From Aerobium sp039839275 (GTDB lineage Bacteria; Pseudomonadota; Alphaproteobacteria; Rhizobiales; Rhizobiaceae), in the NCBI RefSeq assembly GCF_039839275.1, contig NZ_JBDOQP010000004.1, forward strand, positions 248,001 to 312,000: a stretch of 64,000 nt of DNA, written 5' to 3'. The notes below the pieces were generated by a model. The model was not told the DNA's origin. It did no database searches and saw nothing but the letters and a program-made list of their open reading frames with translations. Of this stretch, positions 8,961 to 17,624 are shown piece after piece; the first letter of the stretch is position 1, and each line of letters begins with the position of its first letter. The position numbers were made by a program, and so were the translations under genes.

Positions 8961-9620
8961 TCAGTTTTTGGGATTGCTCTGCAGATCGCGGATGTCGTCT
9001 TGCAGACTTCGGTTGGTATGCGCTCGCACGGCAGTTGCAGCGCCTTCGGCATCATTGGCGAGAATCGCATCGACGATCGGTTTGTGCCAATCGAGCAGGT
9101 TGATCCTGCCCGGCCAATTCTTCTCGGACCAACGGTATAGCCATTCGATCTGGCCATAGAGGCTCTCATACTGCCGCACCAGCAGCCTGTTGCCGCTCGC
9201 TTTGATGATCCATGCATGAAAGCCCAGATCGGCTTGTATCCGTTGTTCCGCATCTCCTGTCTCTTCGGCGACCACCAGATTGTCGTAGACGGCCATCAGA
9301 GCCTCGCGCTTCGGAGCATCGAGGCCGTGGGTCAAAAGCCGCGCCGACAGCTCTTCGAGGGCGCCGCGAACCTCGTAATTGTCGCGCAGGACCTCACCGT
9401 CGATGTCCTTCACCGACCATCCTGCATAGGGCCTGCGAACGACCAGATGCTCGGTTGCCAAGGCGGCCAGGGCGGCACGTACCGTACCGCGCCCGATCTG
9501 CATCTCGTCGGATAGCTCCTGCTCTGTCAGGCGCGCACCCGGCGCGAGCGTGGCGCCGATGATCATCGTGCGCAGCCGGTGGGCCGCACGATCGACGAGA
9601 CTGAGTTTCTCGAGCACCAT
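8961..9620 (-). CDS. GntR-family (FCD subfamily) transcriptional regulator
   Basis: A regulator of about 219 residues with an N-terminal winged helix-turn-helix (RLTEQELSDEMQIGRGTVRAAL) and a C-terminal FCD helical domain containing a DLGFHAWI segment with metal/effector-binding histidines. The frame is open to an ATG at 9650, but that codon lies inside a palindrome and has no ribosome site. The ATG at 9620 has GGGTGGG upstream and gives a normal GntR start (MVLEKLSLVDRA). It lies 26 bases upstream of the family 5 binding-protein gene on the same strand, so it probably controls the import/deacylase pair and itself. Confidence 0.85.
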   Translation of the reverse strand: MVLEKLSLVDRAAHRLRTMIIGATLAPGARLTEQELSDEMQIGRGTVRAALAALATEHLVVRRPYAGWSVKDIDGEVLRDNYEVRGALEELSARLLTHGLDAPKREALMAVYDNLVVAEETGDAEQRIQADLGFHAWIIKASGNRLLVRQYESLYGQIEWLYRWSEKNWPGRINLLDWHKPIVDAILANDAEGAATAVRAHTNRSLQDDIRDLQSNPKN

Positions 9621-9648
9621 GGATCGTCCCACCCGTTGAGCGGACATC

Positions 9649-9667
9649 ATTGTCGATTGGCGACAAT
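9649..9667. promoter_or_regulatory. Probable GntR operator, inverted repeat
   Basis: ATTGTCG-ATTGG-CGACAAT has perfect 7-bp arms and a 5-bp spacer. It sits just upstream of the preferred start of the FCD-type GntR gene. FCD-type GntR sites are typically short palindromes of this kind. Autoregulation is inference. Confidence 0.5.
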
Positions 9668-9830
9668 TGTCAACCCGTGCCGGGAATCCCTTGAGGCCCA
9701 GTGCTCGTCGCGATTGCCAGGGCGCACGTTTGAAACTGCTTATGGAAAGGCCGCAGGGTCACGCCCAATCACTGATCGACTGGATCGTCCTGCGGAACGC
9801 CCGCCTCGCCCGCGTGTCAGGCAAGGCAGG

Positions 9831-10649
9831 TCATTTTCCGCGCCGGAACACTTCTCCCAGTGCGATGACGAAGCCGCAGATGGCCATCAGGACGATGGAG
9901 ATCACAGCGGCGGACGGCAGATCCGTGCCGGTCTCGGAGATCTTGCTGTAGAGGATGAGCGGCAGGATATTGACCTGCGTTCCGACCAGCGCGAGCGCCG
10001 TGCCATAGGCACCAACCGCGACGGCCGAGGTCAGGCAGAAGGCCGCGACCAGTGACGGCATGATCTGCGGCACGAGGATATCGGCCAGCACACGCAGGGG
10101 GCCGGCACCGAGCGAGCGAGCGGCGCGAAGCTGCACGGCGTCGAAATTGCGCACGGCCGGCAACACGATCAGCACCACGCGCGGAACCAGATAGTAGGAG
10201 TAGGCGACGCCGAGCCCGAGCGGCGAAAAGATGAAGCCGCCGACCACCGCCGGGTCGAAACCCACCTCGGCGAGCAGCAAGGTCACGAAACCGGCCCGGC
10301 CGAGCAGCAGGATGAAGCCATAGGCGACGATCAGGCCGGAAAAGGTCAGCGGCAGCGAGATGGCTATCAGCAGCGAAGTGCGCATGCGTGGCGACAACCG
10401 CGCCAAGGTGATGGCGACAGGCACCCCCACCAGCAATGAGAAGAACGGCGCGGCAATGCCGAGGACGAGGCTGCCGCGAAGCCCGTTCCAGAAGACCGGG
10501 TCGTTCCAGACGCGCGCGAAGGCCGCACCGCCATCGCTCATCGCTTCGGCGAGAACCACCGCGAGTGGCAGCAGAAAGAACAGCGCAAACACCACTGCGC
10601 CGGGCAGTGTGAACGAGGCGGCAATCGCGGCGGGCGTGCGGACGGACAT
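9831..10649 (-). CDS. ABC transporter permease (PotB/spermidine-iron type)
   Basis: A 272-residue inner-membrane permease with about six membrane segments. The EAA-like loop (LRAARSLGAGPLRVLADILV) falls near residue 190, typical of the spermidine/putrescine, iron, thiamine and 2-aminoethylphosphonate permease group. It is the last gene of the LOG/ABC operon, separated from the binding-protein gene by 63 bases that hold a hairpin. It pairs with the second permease three genes upstream. Confidence 0.9.
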   Translation of the reverse strand: MSVRTPAAIAASFTLPGAVVFALFFLLPLAVVLAEAMSDGGAAFARVWNDPVFWNGLRGSLVLGIAAPFFSLLVGVPVAITLARLSPRMRTSLLIAISLPLTFSGLIVAYGFILLLGRAGFVTLLLAEVGFDPAVVGGFIFSPLGLGVAYSYYLVPRVVLIVLPAVRNFDAVQLRAARSLGAGPLRVLADILVPQIMPSLVAAFCLTSAVAVGAYGTALALVGTQVNILPLILYSKISETGTDLPSAAVISIVLMAICGFVIALGEVFRRGK

Positions 10650-10670
10650 CGCGTGTTCTCTCTAAACGTT

Positions 10671-10699
10671 CGGCTCGCGGAGCCTGTCCCCGCGAGCCG
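10671..10699 (-). other. Intergenic hairpin after binding-protein gene
   Basis: Perfect 10-bp arms (CGGCTCGCGG and CCGCGAGCCG) enclose a 9-nt loop. It lies between the binding-protein stop and the next permease start and is not followed by a T tract. It probably protects the upstream message or attenuates the downstream gene rather than ending the transcript. Confidence 0.6.
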
Positions 10700-10712
10700 T
10701 CTGTTCGTTGGC

Positions 10713-11786
10713 TTACTGTCCGAGGACCGCCTTGGCCCAGCCGGCATCGATCTCGGCCTTCTTGGCGGTTGCCTTGACGATGTCGATGGGCTGGAGCTGC
10801 GGCGCATCGGGCAGCTTGTCGGCGACGCTTTCGGGCAGCACGACACCCGGCACGGCAGGACGCACGAAGCCCTCTGCGAAGATGCCCTGACCCATCTCGG
10901 TCATGATGAAGTTGAGCCAGAGCTTGCCCGCGTTCGGGTTCGGCCCGTCCTTGACCAGCGAGATCGCATATGGCGCGGCGGCCGAAGCCTCCGTCGGCAT
11001 AACCACCACGATGTCGTCGCCCATCCCGTCCAGGTGCTTGGCCTTGAGGCCGTCGTTTTCGTAGCCGATCCAGATGGGAATCTCACCCTTCAGGAACTGC
11101 GCATAAGGCGTGGTGCCGACCGTGCGCAGCACGTTGCCGGCCTTGGTCAGCTCGCCCAGATAATCGATGCCGGGCTGGATGTTGTCCATGTCGCCGCCAT
11201 TGCCGAACGATGCCGCGAAGGCAACAACCTGCCCCTGGCCGGTCGAGCGCGGGTCCTGGTAGACGATGGCGTTCTTGTAGTCCGGCTTCAGGAGGTCGGC
11301 CCAGCTTTCCGGGACGTTCTCGACCAGCTTGGTATTGACGAGGAAGGCGACGTTGAGCGTGTGGATGGTGAACCACTGGCCGCTCTCGTGCCGGAAAGGC
11401 TCCGGAAGCTTGTCGAAATTGACCGGCTCGAAATCTGCGACGACGCCCTTTGCAGCCGCGTCGAGCGCCGAAGCGGCGAAATAGTAGGCGGTGTCGGCTT
11501 GCGGGCGGTTCTTCGCCTTGTCGAGGGCCACGACGGTGGCTGCCGAGCCGAGATCGTTGTAGACCATCTCGACGCCGGGATAGCGGGCCTGGAACGCCTT
11601 GAACTGCGCGGCCCAGTTGGCCCAGGTCGGGCCGGTGTCGAAGGAGACGACCATGCCCTCTTCGACCGCTGCGTCGTAGAGAGCCTGCTCGCCCTCATAG
11701 AGTTCCGGGCCTTCGAAGGCCGATGCCGGGAAGGCGATCAGCGACGCCGCCACGAAGGCTGCGCCGATACCGAATTGCCTGTTCAT
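10713..11786 (-). CDS. ABC transporter substrate-binding protein, family 1 (spermidine/iron/phosphonate-like)
   Basis: A 357-residue periplasmic binding protein. A Sec signal peptide (MNRQFGIGAAFVAASLIAF, cleavage after PASA) is followed by the two-lobed fold of the Fe3+/thiamine/spermidine group, with the lobe segment ENVPESWADLLKPDYKNAI typical of these proteins. The ATG at 11786 is set by the signal peptide and by AGAGGAAA five bases upstream. It sits between the ATPase gene and a permease gene. The ligand cannot be assigned: polyamine, phosphonate, thiamine and metal ligands all occur in this family. Confidence 0.9.
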   Translation of the reverse strand: MNRQFGIGAAFVAASLIAFPASAFEGPELYEGEQALYDAAVEEGMVVSFDTGPTWANWAAQFKAFQARYPGVEMVYNDLGSAATVVALDKAKNRPQADTAYYFAASALDAAAKGVVADFEPVNFDKLPEPFRHESGQWFTIHTLNVAFLVNTKLVENVPESWADLLKPDYKNAIVYQDPRSTGQGQVVAFAASFGNGGDMDNIQPGIDYLGELTKAGNVLRTVGTTPYAQFLKGEIPIWIGYENDGLKAKHLDGMGDDIVVVMPTEASAAAPYAISLVKDGPNPNAGKLWLNFIMTEMGQGIFAEGFVRPAVPGVVLPESVADKLPDAPQLQPIDIVKATAKKAEIDAGWAKAVLGQ

Positions 11787-11802
11787 TGCGATTTCCTCTC
11801 TG

Positions 11803-12846
11803 TCACTTGGCTTGATTGGTAGGCGAGAGCAGCCGGATTGCGTCCGGCGGGATCGCGACGCCGGAAATGGCATCGCGAATGCGGGTTTCCAGGCGGATCG
11901 ATCCGTCCGCGACGGAAAGGTCGAGGCGCCGGGCCGAGCCGAGGAAGCGGTCGGCGACGACGGCGCCGGTAAAGGCGTTCGGTGTTTCATCGCCGGCGCC
12001 GGCAAGTGCGACGACGTTTTCCGGACGCACCAGCACCACGACGGCCGAGCCCTGATCGCGGCCCTGCGTGTCGCAGGCGAGAATGCCGACGGGGGTGCTG
12101 ACGCGGCCTGCTGCAACGATGGTCCCGCGCCACAGATTGGCGTCGCCGACAAAGCGGGCGGTCTCCTCGTCTGCGGGCGTGTCGTAAAGCTCGCGCGGCG
12201 GCGCGACCTGGACCAGCCTGCCGTCGCGCATCACGGCCACGCGGTCGGCGATCGAAAGCGCCTCCTCCTGATCATGCGTTACCAGCAGGGTGGCGATGCC
12301 GGCGGCGCGCTGCACGCGCAGGATCTCGTCGCGCATCTCCACGCGCAGGTTGGCATCGAGCGCCGAAAGGGGTTCGTCAAGCAGCAGCCCGCGCGGTTCG
12401 AAGACCAGCGCACGGGCCAGCGCTACGCGCTGCTGCTGGCCGCCCGACAATTCGCGCGGCCCGTTCTCGGCGCGATTTGCCATTCCGACGCGCTGGAGCG
12501 CGGCGTGTGCCCTTTCCCGGCGTTGGGCAAGCCCCATGCCTCGCACCTTGAGCGGATAGGCCACATTTTCCCATGCGCGCATATGCGGAAACAGCCCGTA
12601 CGCCTGGAAGACGATGCCGAGATCGCGGCGTTCCGGCGGCAGCGCCGAGACATCCTTGCCATCGATCACCACGCGGCCTTCGCCAGGCGCGAGGAACCCC
12701 GCCAGCAGGTTGAGCAGCGTCGTCTTGCCGGAACCGGAAGCGCCAATGACGGCCACGAGCTCGCCGGGCTTAACGTCGAGGGACACGTCGATCACGCCGG
12801 CCGCGGCGCCGGGATAGCGGAACGAAACATTGTCGAACTGGAGCAT
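11803..12846 (-). CDS. ABC transporter ATP-binding protein (PotA-like)
   Basis: A 347-residue ATPase. Walker A is GASGSGKTT, the Q-loop is in FQAYGLFPH, the signature is LSGGQQQR, Walker B is GLLLDEPLSALD and the switch histidine is in VTHDQEE. A C-terminal TOBE-type region of about 110 residues follows, as in spermidine/iron ATPases. The start ATG shares one base with the permease stop (TGATG), so the two are coupled. The binding-protein gene begins 16 bases downstream. It energises the two permeases of this operon. Confidence 0.93.
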   Translation of the reverse strand: MLQFDNVSFRYPGAAAGVIDVSLDVKPGELVAVIGASGSGKTTLLNLLAGFLAPGEGRVVIDGKDVSALPPERRDLGIVFQAYGLFPHMRAWENVAYPLKVRGMGLAQRRERAHAALQRVGMANRAENGPRELSGGQQQRVALARALVFEPRGLLLDEPLSALDANLRVEMRDEILRVQRAAGIATLLVTHDQEEALSIADRVAVMRDGRLVQVAPPRELYDTPADEETARFVGDANLWRGTIVAAGRVSTPVGILACDTQGRDQGSAVVVLVRPENVVALAGAGDETPNAFTGAVVADRFLGSARRLDLSVADGSIRLETRIRDAISGVAIPPDAIRLLSPTNQAK

Positions 12847-13625
12847 CAGCCCGCCCTCCCGCCTGCCGCCGCTCGCGCGGTCAGCGAGCTTGCCACGGAT
12901 GCCATTGCAGCTTGCACCAGCAGCACCACGGTTGCCGCGCACGCGAAGCCGGTCGCCCCATAGAACGCCTGAAGCAGGACCACCGGGTAGGGTCGCGACA
13001 GGAAGCCCGAGATCAGGTTGGAAATCTGGAATTCTCCGATCGACAGCGCGGCCACGGTCAGGAGCGACGATGTCAGGCTGGCGCCCAGAAGCGGCACGAT
13101 CACGTCGCGGGCACGCTGGAAGAAGCCCGCGCCAAGCGAGGCGGCCACCCCCTCATAATCGGCCAAGCGCATCTGCTCCATGTCGGCAAGCAAGGTGGTG
13201 ACGCTGTAGGGCAGGGTCAGCACGAGATGCGCGGCCACCAGCAGCCAGAAGCTGCCGAGCCACGGCAGCGTATCGGACGAAAAGACGAGGATGAAGCCGA
13301 AGGCGAGAACCAGTTCGGGCGCGGCGACGGGCATCAGCGCGGCCAGGCGCGCGGCAAACCGCACGCCGCGATGGGCGGCCGAGTGGATCGCGTAGGCGAG
13401 CGGCAGCCCGACGACGACGTTGAGCGCGCAGGTGGCCGCCACCACCTGAAGGCTGGTGGTGAAGGCGCGCCTGAAACTCGGATCGCCGGCGATTTCGAGA
13501 TACCAGCGCCAGGTGAAGCCCTGCGGCAAAAGCGTGTTGCTCCACACCTCGCCGAACGATCCGACGAACAGCAGCAGGATCGGCGCGGCTAGAAATATCA
13601 GATAGAAGACAGTGACAAGCAGCAC
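12846..13625 (-). CDS. ABC transporter permease (PotC-type)
   Basis: A 259-residue inner-membrane permease with about six membrane segments. The EAA-like loop (YEGVAASLGAGFFQRARDVI) is of the spermidine/iron class. No ATG is available in frame; I use GTG at 13625, which has GGAG ten bases upstream. The frame stays open for some 30 codons before it, so a slightly longer N-terminus from a rare start codon is possible. It shares one base with the ATPase gene and lies about 90 bases downstream of the LOG-family gene. Confidence 0.85.
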   Translation of the reverse strand: MLLVTVFYLIFLAAPILLLFVGSFGEVWSNTLLPQGFTWRWYLEIAGDPSFRRAFTTSLQVVAATCALNVVVGLPLAYAIHSAAHRGVRFAARLAALMPVAAPELVLAFGFILVFSSDTLPWLGSFWLLVAAHLVLTLPYSVTTLLADMEQMRLADYEGVAASLGAGFFQRARDVIVPLLGASLTSSLLTVAALSIGEFQISNLISGFLSRPYPVVLLQAFYGATGFACAATVVLLVQAAMASVASSLTARAAAGGRAG

Positions 13626-13716
13626 GTGACTTGGTCTCCAGCCCTGGCGATCCCGCAGTGGAAGTTTTTGATCACATACTTCCCCTACATGGGATGGATG
13701 ATAGATTTATGACAAA

Positions 13717-14349
13717 TCAGGCGCCCGGCTGACGCAGAATGTACGCCGCCATCCGCTCCAGCGCCTCGTCGGCACTGCCGCACAGCGTCGCGCCCTCGAC
13801 GACGGGGGCATTTCCGAGCGCCAGCACGGGGCGATTGAAATGCAGCCCCAGCGCCATTTCCGACAGCGTGCCGTGGCCGCCGCCGATGGCGATGAGGATC
13901 TGGCAGCCACGCGCGATGATGGCGTTGCGTGCCGGGCCTATACCGGTCGGGATGGGGATAGCCACGTAATCGTTGGCCGCGGTCCACTCCTCGTCGGGCA
14001 GCAGCCCGATCGGCATGCCGCCGGCTTCCGCGCAGCCCTTGCAGGCGGCCTCCATGACGCCATTCTTGCCGCCGCAAAGCAATTGCAAGCCGAGGCGGGC
14101 GAGTTCGCCACCGAGGCGTTCGGCGATCGCGAGTTCGTCGTCCGTCGCCAGCTTCGGACCGATGATGCCGATGGGAACCCGCCGCATCCCGCCATTGCCG
14201 GCGAGCGCATGGAGGGCTTCCAGGGGTGAAACCGACACCGCGTCGGCCGGCGTCTGCGCCGGTTTCCAGGCCAGTGCCCAGGCGTCGAAACGCCCTGCCG
14301 GTCCGTAGAGCGCCTTTCCGGAGGCGGACCACAAAAACTGCATGTTCAC
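13717..14349 (-). CDS. LOG-family (TIGR00725-like) Rossmann-fold nucleotide-binding protein
   Basis: A 210-residue protein of the LOG/'lysine decarboxylase-like' superfamily. The nucleotide/phosphate loop is AIGGGHGTLSEMALG, corresponding to the PGGxGTxxE motif of cytokinin phosphoribohydrolases, though the first residue differs. Earlier glycine-rich strands (IGIIGPK and LLCGGKNGVMEA) complete the fold. GTG at 14349 is preferred because AGGAG lies seven bases upstream; ATG at 14343 is the alternative. It is the first gene of the operon that continues with the spermidine-type ABC transporter and is divergent from the DeoR gene. Such proteins hydrolyse nucleoside 5'-monophosphates in some cases; its part here is unknown. 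Confidence 0.75.
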   Translation of the reverse strand: MNMQFLWSASGKALYGPAGRFDAWALAWKPAQTPADAVSVSPLEALHALAGNGGMRRVPIGIIGPKLATDDELAIAERLGGELARLGLQLLCGGKNGVMEAACKGCAEAGGMPIGLLPDEEWTAANDYVAIPIPTGIGPARNAIIARGCQILIAIGGGHGTLSEMALGLHFNRPVLALGNAPVVEGATLCGSADEALERMAAYILRQPGA

Positions 14350-14367
14350 GATTGTTCTCCTCTTGCC

Positions 14368-14383
14368 GCATGGCATATCATGC
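14368..14383. promoter_or_regulatory. Inverted repeat in divergent LOG/DeoR promoter region
   Basis: GCATG-GCATAT-CATGC has 5-bp perfect arms and lies in the 95-bp gap between the LOG-family operon and the DeoR gene. It is a candidate operator for the DeoR protein. The arms are short, so this is tentative. Confidence 0.35.
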
Positions 14384-14444
14384 GCGCAGACAATATGGAA
14401 GATAACTTACACATTTTGAAGCGGCCCGCTGAGGATATCGACGG

Positions 14445-15200
14445 ATGGACACGATCACCGAACGGCAGGCGCGTATCGTCGAGATCGTCAGCCAGCAGGG
14501 TTTCGCAACGATCGAGACCCTTGCAAGGGATTTCGGCGTGTCCACCCAGAGCGTGCGGCGCGACATCATCAGGCTCGATGCCGACGGTCTGCTGCAACGC
14601 TTCCACGGCGGCGTCGGGGTTCGCGAAACATCGGCGCGCATGGACTATGCGGAAAAACGCACCGTCGCCACGGACGCCAAGCATCGCATCGCAGCGCGGG
14701 CGGCGCTGCTCGTTCCGGAAGGTAGCGTGGTCTTCCTCGATGTCGGCACCACCGTGGAGGCCGTGGCGCACCAATTGAGAGAAAAGCAGCGCCTGCGTGT
14801 CTTCACCACCAGCCTGGCGGCCGCGAACATCCTTGCCGGCCGGCCGGGCATCGATCTGTTCATGCTGGGCGGCTTCGTGCGCGGCCCGGACGGGTCGGTC
14901 GCCGGCGAGACGACCCTGTCCATGCTGTCGCGCTTCCGCTTCGACTACGCGGTGATCGGCTTTTCCGGCATTGACCGCGACGGCGCCCTGATGGACTACG
15001 ACCTGGAGAAGGTTGCGGTAAAGCAGGCCGCGATGGAACAGTCCGGCCAGACGCTCGTCGTCGGCGACGGTTCGAAGTTCCGAAAATCCGCAGTGGTGCG
15101 TTTCGCGGTCGGATTGAAGTCACTTGTCTATGTGACTGAAACGCAGCCGCCCGAGCACATATGCGAAAAGCTTGGGGGGCAGTTCGTCATAGCGGAGTGA
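14445..15200 (+). CDS. DeoR-family transcriptional regulator
   Basis: A 251-residue regulator. The N-terminal DeoR helix-turn-helix is complete (ERQARIVEIV through VSTQSVRRDIIRL, residues about 6-50). The C-terminal DeoR sensor domain includes the FLDVGTT phosphate-binding segment and ends with VYVTETQPP. DeoR sensors usually bind phosphorylated sugars or related phosphates. It is transcribed away from the LOG/spermidine-type ABC operon, which it most likely controls. Confidence 0.9.
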   Translation: MDTITERQARIVEIVSQQGFATIETLARDFGVSTQSVRRDIIRLDADGLLQRFHGGVGVRETSARMDYAEKRTVATDAKHRIAARAALLVPEGSVVFLDVGTTVEAVAHQLREKQRLRVFTTSLAAANILAGRPGIDLFMLGGFVRGPDGSVAGETTLSMLSRFRFDYAVIGFSGIDRDGALMDYDLEKVAVKQAAMEQSGQTLVVGDGSKFRKSAVVRFAVGLKSLVYVTETQPPEHICEKLGGQFVIAE

Positions 15201-15277
15201 CGACAGCCCAATACGCCGGTGCCCAATCGAGTCTCTGCCAGCATGGTCCAGAGTGGTGTTCGCGCATCGAATCTTGT

Positions 15278-15324
15278 TCTCCTCAACAAAACGTTGATCT
15301 CTTCAACAAAATGTAGTCTCCTCA
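15278..15324. promoter_or_regulatory. Tandem direct repeats upstream of amino acid ABC operon
   Basis: Two near-identical 17-bp units (TCTCCTCAACAAAACGT and TCTCTTCAACAAAATGT) start 20 bp apart, and a third partial unit (TCTCCTCA) begins 19 bp further on. Spacing is close to two helical turns, so proteins bound to each would lie on the same DNA face. The array lies about 35-80 bp before the binding-protein start. It is a likely activator or repressor site; the YheO/DauR-type regulator at the end of the operon is the best candidate to bind it. Confidence 0.55.
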
Positions 15325-15356
15325 TTTCGTCGGCGTTGCCGCACAACGGGAGTGAG

Positions 15357-16391
15357 ATGATGAAATACAGCAGATTGATTGCCGCCTGCGCCATGGCGGC
15401 CGGAATGCTTGCCTCGTCCGCAGCCTATGCTCAGGACACAGCTTCGGGCACCTCGAACACGCTGGAAACCGTAAAGGAGCGGGGCACGCTGATTTGTGGA
15501 GTGATCGGCACAAGTCCGGGCTTCTCCTTGCCGGACAGCCAAGGCGTGATGCGCGGCATCGACGCCGACCAATGCCGCGCCGTGGCAGCGGCCACATTGG
15601 GCGACGCGGAAAAGGTGCAGTGGGTTCTACTTTCCCCGCAGCAGCGCTTCACAGGGCTTCAGTCAGGTGAAGTCGACGTGCTGTTCGCCAACGTCACATG
15701 GACGATGACGCGCGAATCCCAGCTCGGCCTGCAATTTCCCAACATCTATTATTACGATGGCCAGGCCTTCATGGTGAAGTCGTCGCTGGGCGTGAGCAGC
15801 GCGCTCGAACTGGATGGCGCAAGCATCTGCATGCTGACCGGCGGCACTTCGGAACTGACTGTTCAGGAGTATTTCGCTGCCAACGACATGACGTATACGC
15901 CGGTGGTTCTTTCCGAAGGAGAGGAAGCACGAGCGGCATTCCTCGCTGACCGATGCGATGCCTACACGATCGACAGCTCATCGCTCGCAGGCTTCAAGGC
16001 AGCTCAGGGCGACGCAGGGGCAGATTTCATCATCCTCCCCGAACGGATGACTGCAGAGCCGCTGGGCGGAGCCGTGCGGAAAGGCGACGAACGCTGGTTC
16101 GACATTGTGCGCTGGACACATTTCGCGCTCGTCAATGCCGAGATTCTCGGGATCAACAGCGAGAACGTCGAGAGCTTCATGACCAGTGAGGATCCCCGTA
16201 TTCGCCGCTTCCTCGGCATTGAGGGCGAACTGGGCTCTACCCTTGGCCTTTCCAACGATTTCGCAAAGGCGGTGGTCAGCGAGGTCGGAAATTTCGGCGA
16301 AATCTGGGAGCGCAATGTGGTCGGTGTCGACCGTGGTCTCAACAATGTCTGGACCAATGGTGGCCTGCAATACGCACCCCCCTTCCGTTGA
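15357..16391 (+). CDS. General L-amino acid ABC transporter binding protein (AapJ-like)
   Basis: A 344-residue periplasmic binding protein of the polar amino acid (SBP_bac_3) group, AapJ/BztA subfamily. The signal peptide (MMKYSRLIAACAMAAGMLAS, cleavage near AAYAQ) is followed by LETVKERGTLICGV and a GIDADQCRAVAAA segment typical of AapJ. ATG at 15357 or 15360 serves equally; GGGAG lies just upstream. It is the first gene of a tightly packed operon (two permeases, aminotransferase, RidA, regulator). AapJ proteins bind a broad range of amino acids; a narrower ligand is possible here given the adjoining enzymes. Confidence 0.92.
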   Translation: MMKYSRLIAACAMAAGMLASSAAYAQDTASGTSNTLETVKERGTLICGVIGTSPGFSLPDSQGVMRGIDADQCRAVAAATLGDAEKVQWVLLSPQQRFTGLQSGEVDVLFANVTWTMTRESQLGLQFPNIYYYDGQAFMVKSSLGVSSALELDGASICMLTGGTSELTVQEYFAANDMTYTPVVLSEGEEARAAFLADRCDAYTIDSSSLAGFKAAQGDAGADFIILPERMTAEPLGGAVRKGDERWFDIVRWTHFALVNAEILGINSENVESFMTSEDPRIRRFLGIEGELGSTLGLSNDFAKAVVSEVGNFGEIWERNVVGVDRGLNNVWTNGGLQYAPPFR

Positions 16392-16402
16392 TGGTCAGCG
16401 GT

Positions 16403-16429
16403 GCGACGATGGCGCCATGCCATCGTCGC
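16403..16429 (+). other. Intergenic hairpin after binding-protein gene
   Basis: Perfect 11-bp arms (GCGACGATGGC and GCCATCGTCGC) with a 5-nt loop lie between the AapJ-like and AapQ-like genes. No T tract follows. The hairpin covers the upstream part of the open frame of the permease, supporting the later ATG at 16449. Confidence 0.65.
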
Positions 16430-16448
16430 GTCCGATAGGCTCCGCTCC

Positions 16449-17624
16449 ATGTCCAGAGAAACAGTATCGGGCCTCCGGCGTCCGGACACGACGACAAGCC
16501 TACGGTCGCTCGCCCTTCAGGCTGGGTTGATCCTGGCGATTGCCTGCCTTGCCTGGTTCCTTGTCGCCACGACGCTTGCCAACCTCCAGGCACGCGGCAT
16601 CAGCACCGGGTTTGCTTTCCTCTTCCGCCCGGTCAACATGCCAATCGCGCATAGCTGGCTGGAGTTTGCGCCAGGCGTGCACACCTACGGACGCGCGATC
16701 TTCATCGGGTTCCTCAACACACTCACCGTCTCGTTCGTCGTCATCATCATATCGACCATCGCAGGCGTTTTTGTCGGCATTTCTCGTCTGTCACCGAACT
16801 GGTTGCTGGCACGAACCTGTGGCGCGTATGTCGAGGTGGTGCGCAACGTCCCCGTGCTGCTTCAACTGGTCTTCTGGTACCAGTTGCTCCTCCAGCTTCC
16901 CGGGCCCCGCAATGCCATCACCATCGTTGACGGCCTCTACGTTTCAAACCGTGGCATCCGCTACCCCACGTTTCTCGCTGTCGAGGGTGGCAGCCTCGCC
17001 GCCAGCGCGCTTCTGATCGGCTCCGTTCTGATCGCCTCGTTCGCCTATCTACGAAGCAGGAGCGAGCGCTCACGTCTCCGCAACGTTGCGCTGCTTCCGG
17101 CGAGCATTGTGCTTGTCGTCTCGGTCCCGCTCTTCATTCTCCTCGTATCCGGAACACATATCTCTCCCGACATCCCCGAAATGAAAGGATTCAACTTTTC
17201 CGGTGGGTCGTCTCTGACGCCAGAGCTCTCCGCGCTCGTGATCGGGCTGTCGATCTATGCTTCAGCATTCGTTGCCGAGATCGTTCGCGCAGGCATCCTC
17301 GGCGTCCCGAAAGGACAATGGGAAGCGGCGGAGTCGCTTGGATTGAACCGGTCCCAGACGATGCGAAAGATCGTGCTGCCGCAAGCCTTGCGCATCATCG
17401 TGCCTCCACTGACGAGCGAATATCTGGGGATCACCAAGAACAGTTCACTCGCAGTGGCGGTTGGCTACCCCGACCTGGTCGCCATCATAAACACGATGAT
17501 CAGCGACACTGGTCAGGCCGTAGAAAGCATTGCCATCATCATGGCCGCGTTCCTCACCATAAGCCTCTCGGTGAGCGCTTTGATGAATTGGTACAACCGA
17601 CGCGTCGTGCTGGTGACGCGATGA
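16449..17624 (+). CDS. General L-amino acid ABC transporter permease (AapQ-like)
   Basis: A 391-residue inner-membrane permease, long for the polar amino acid class but normal for AapQ, which has an extra membrane region before the core domain. FLFRPVNMPI and the EAA loop AAESLGLNRSQTMRKIVLPQ are clear. I chose ATG at 16449 because the longer frame begins inside the preceding hairpin; the ribosome site is weak for either. It overlaps the next permease gene by four bases (ATGA). With AapJ- and AapM-like partners it forms the membrane part of the importer; no AapP-type ATPase gene is in this operon. Confidence 0.9.
   Translation: MSRETVSGLRRPDTTTSLRSLALQAGLILAIACLAWFLVATTLANLQARGISTGFAFLFRPVNMPIAHSWLEFAPGVHTYGRAIFIGFLNTLTVSFVVIIISTIAGVFVGISRLSPNWLLARTCGAYVEVVRNVPVLLQLVFWYQLLLQLPGPRNAITIVDGLYVSNRGIRYPTFLAVEGGSLAASALLIGSVLIASFAYLRSRSERSRLRNVALLPASIVLVVSVPLFILLVSGTHISPDIPEMKGFNFSGGSSLTPELSALVIGLSIYASAFVAEIVRAGILGVPKGQWEAAESLGLNRSQTMRKIVLPQALRIIVPPLTSEYLGITKNSSLAVAVGYPDLVAIINTMISDTGQAVESIAIIMAAFLTISLSVSALMNWYNRRVVLVTR

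Noticed and set aside
10653..12963. Two long plus-strand frames (389 and 383 codons)
   Set aside because: They mirror the binding-protein and ATPase genes of the spermidine-type operon, which carry complete functional motifs. The antisense products match no fold.
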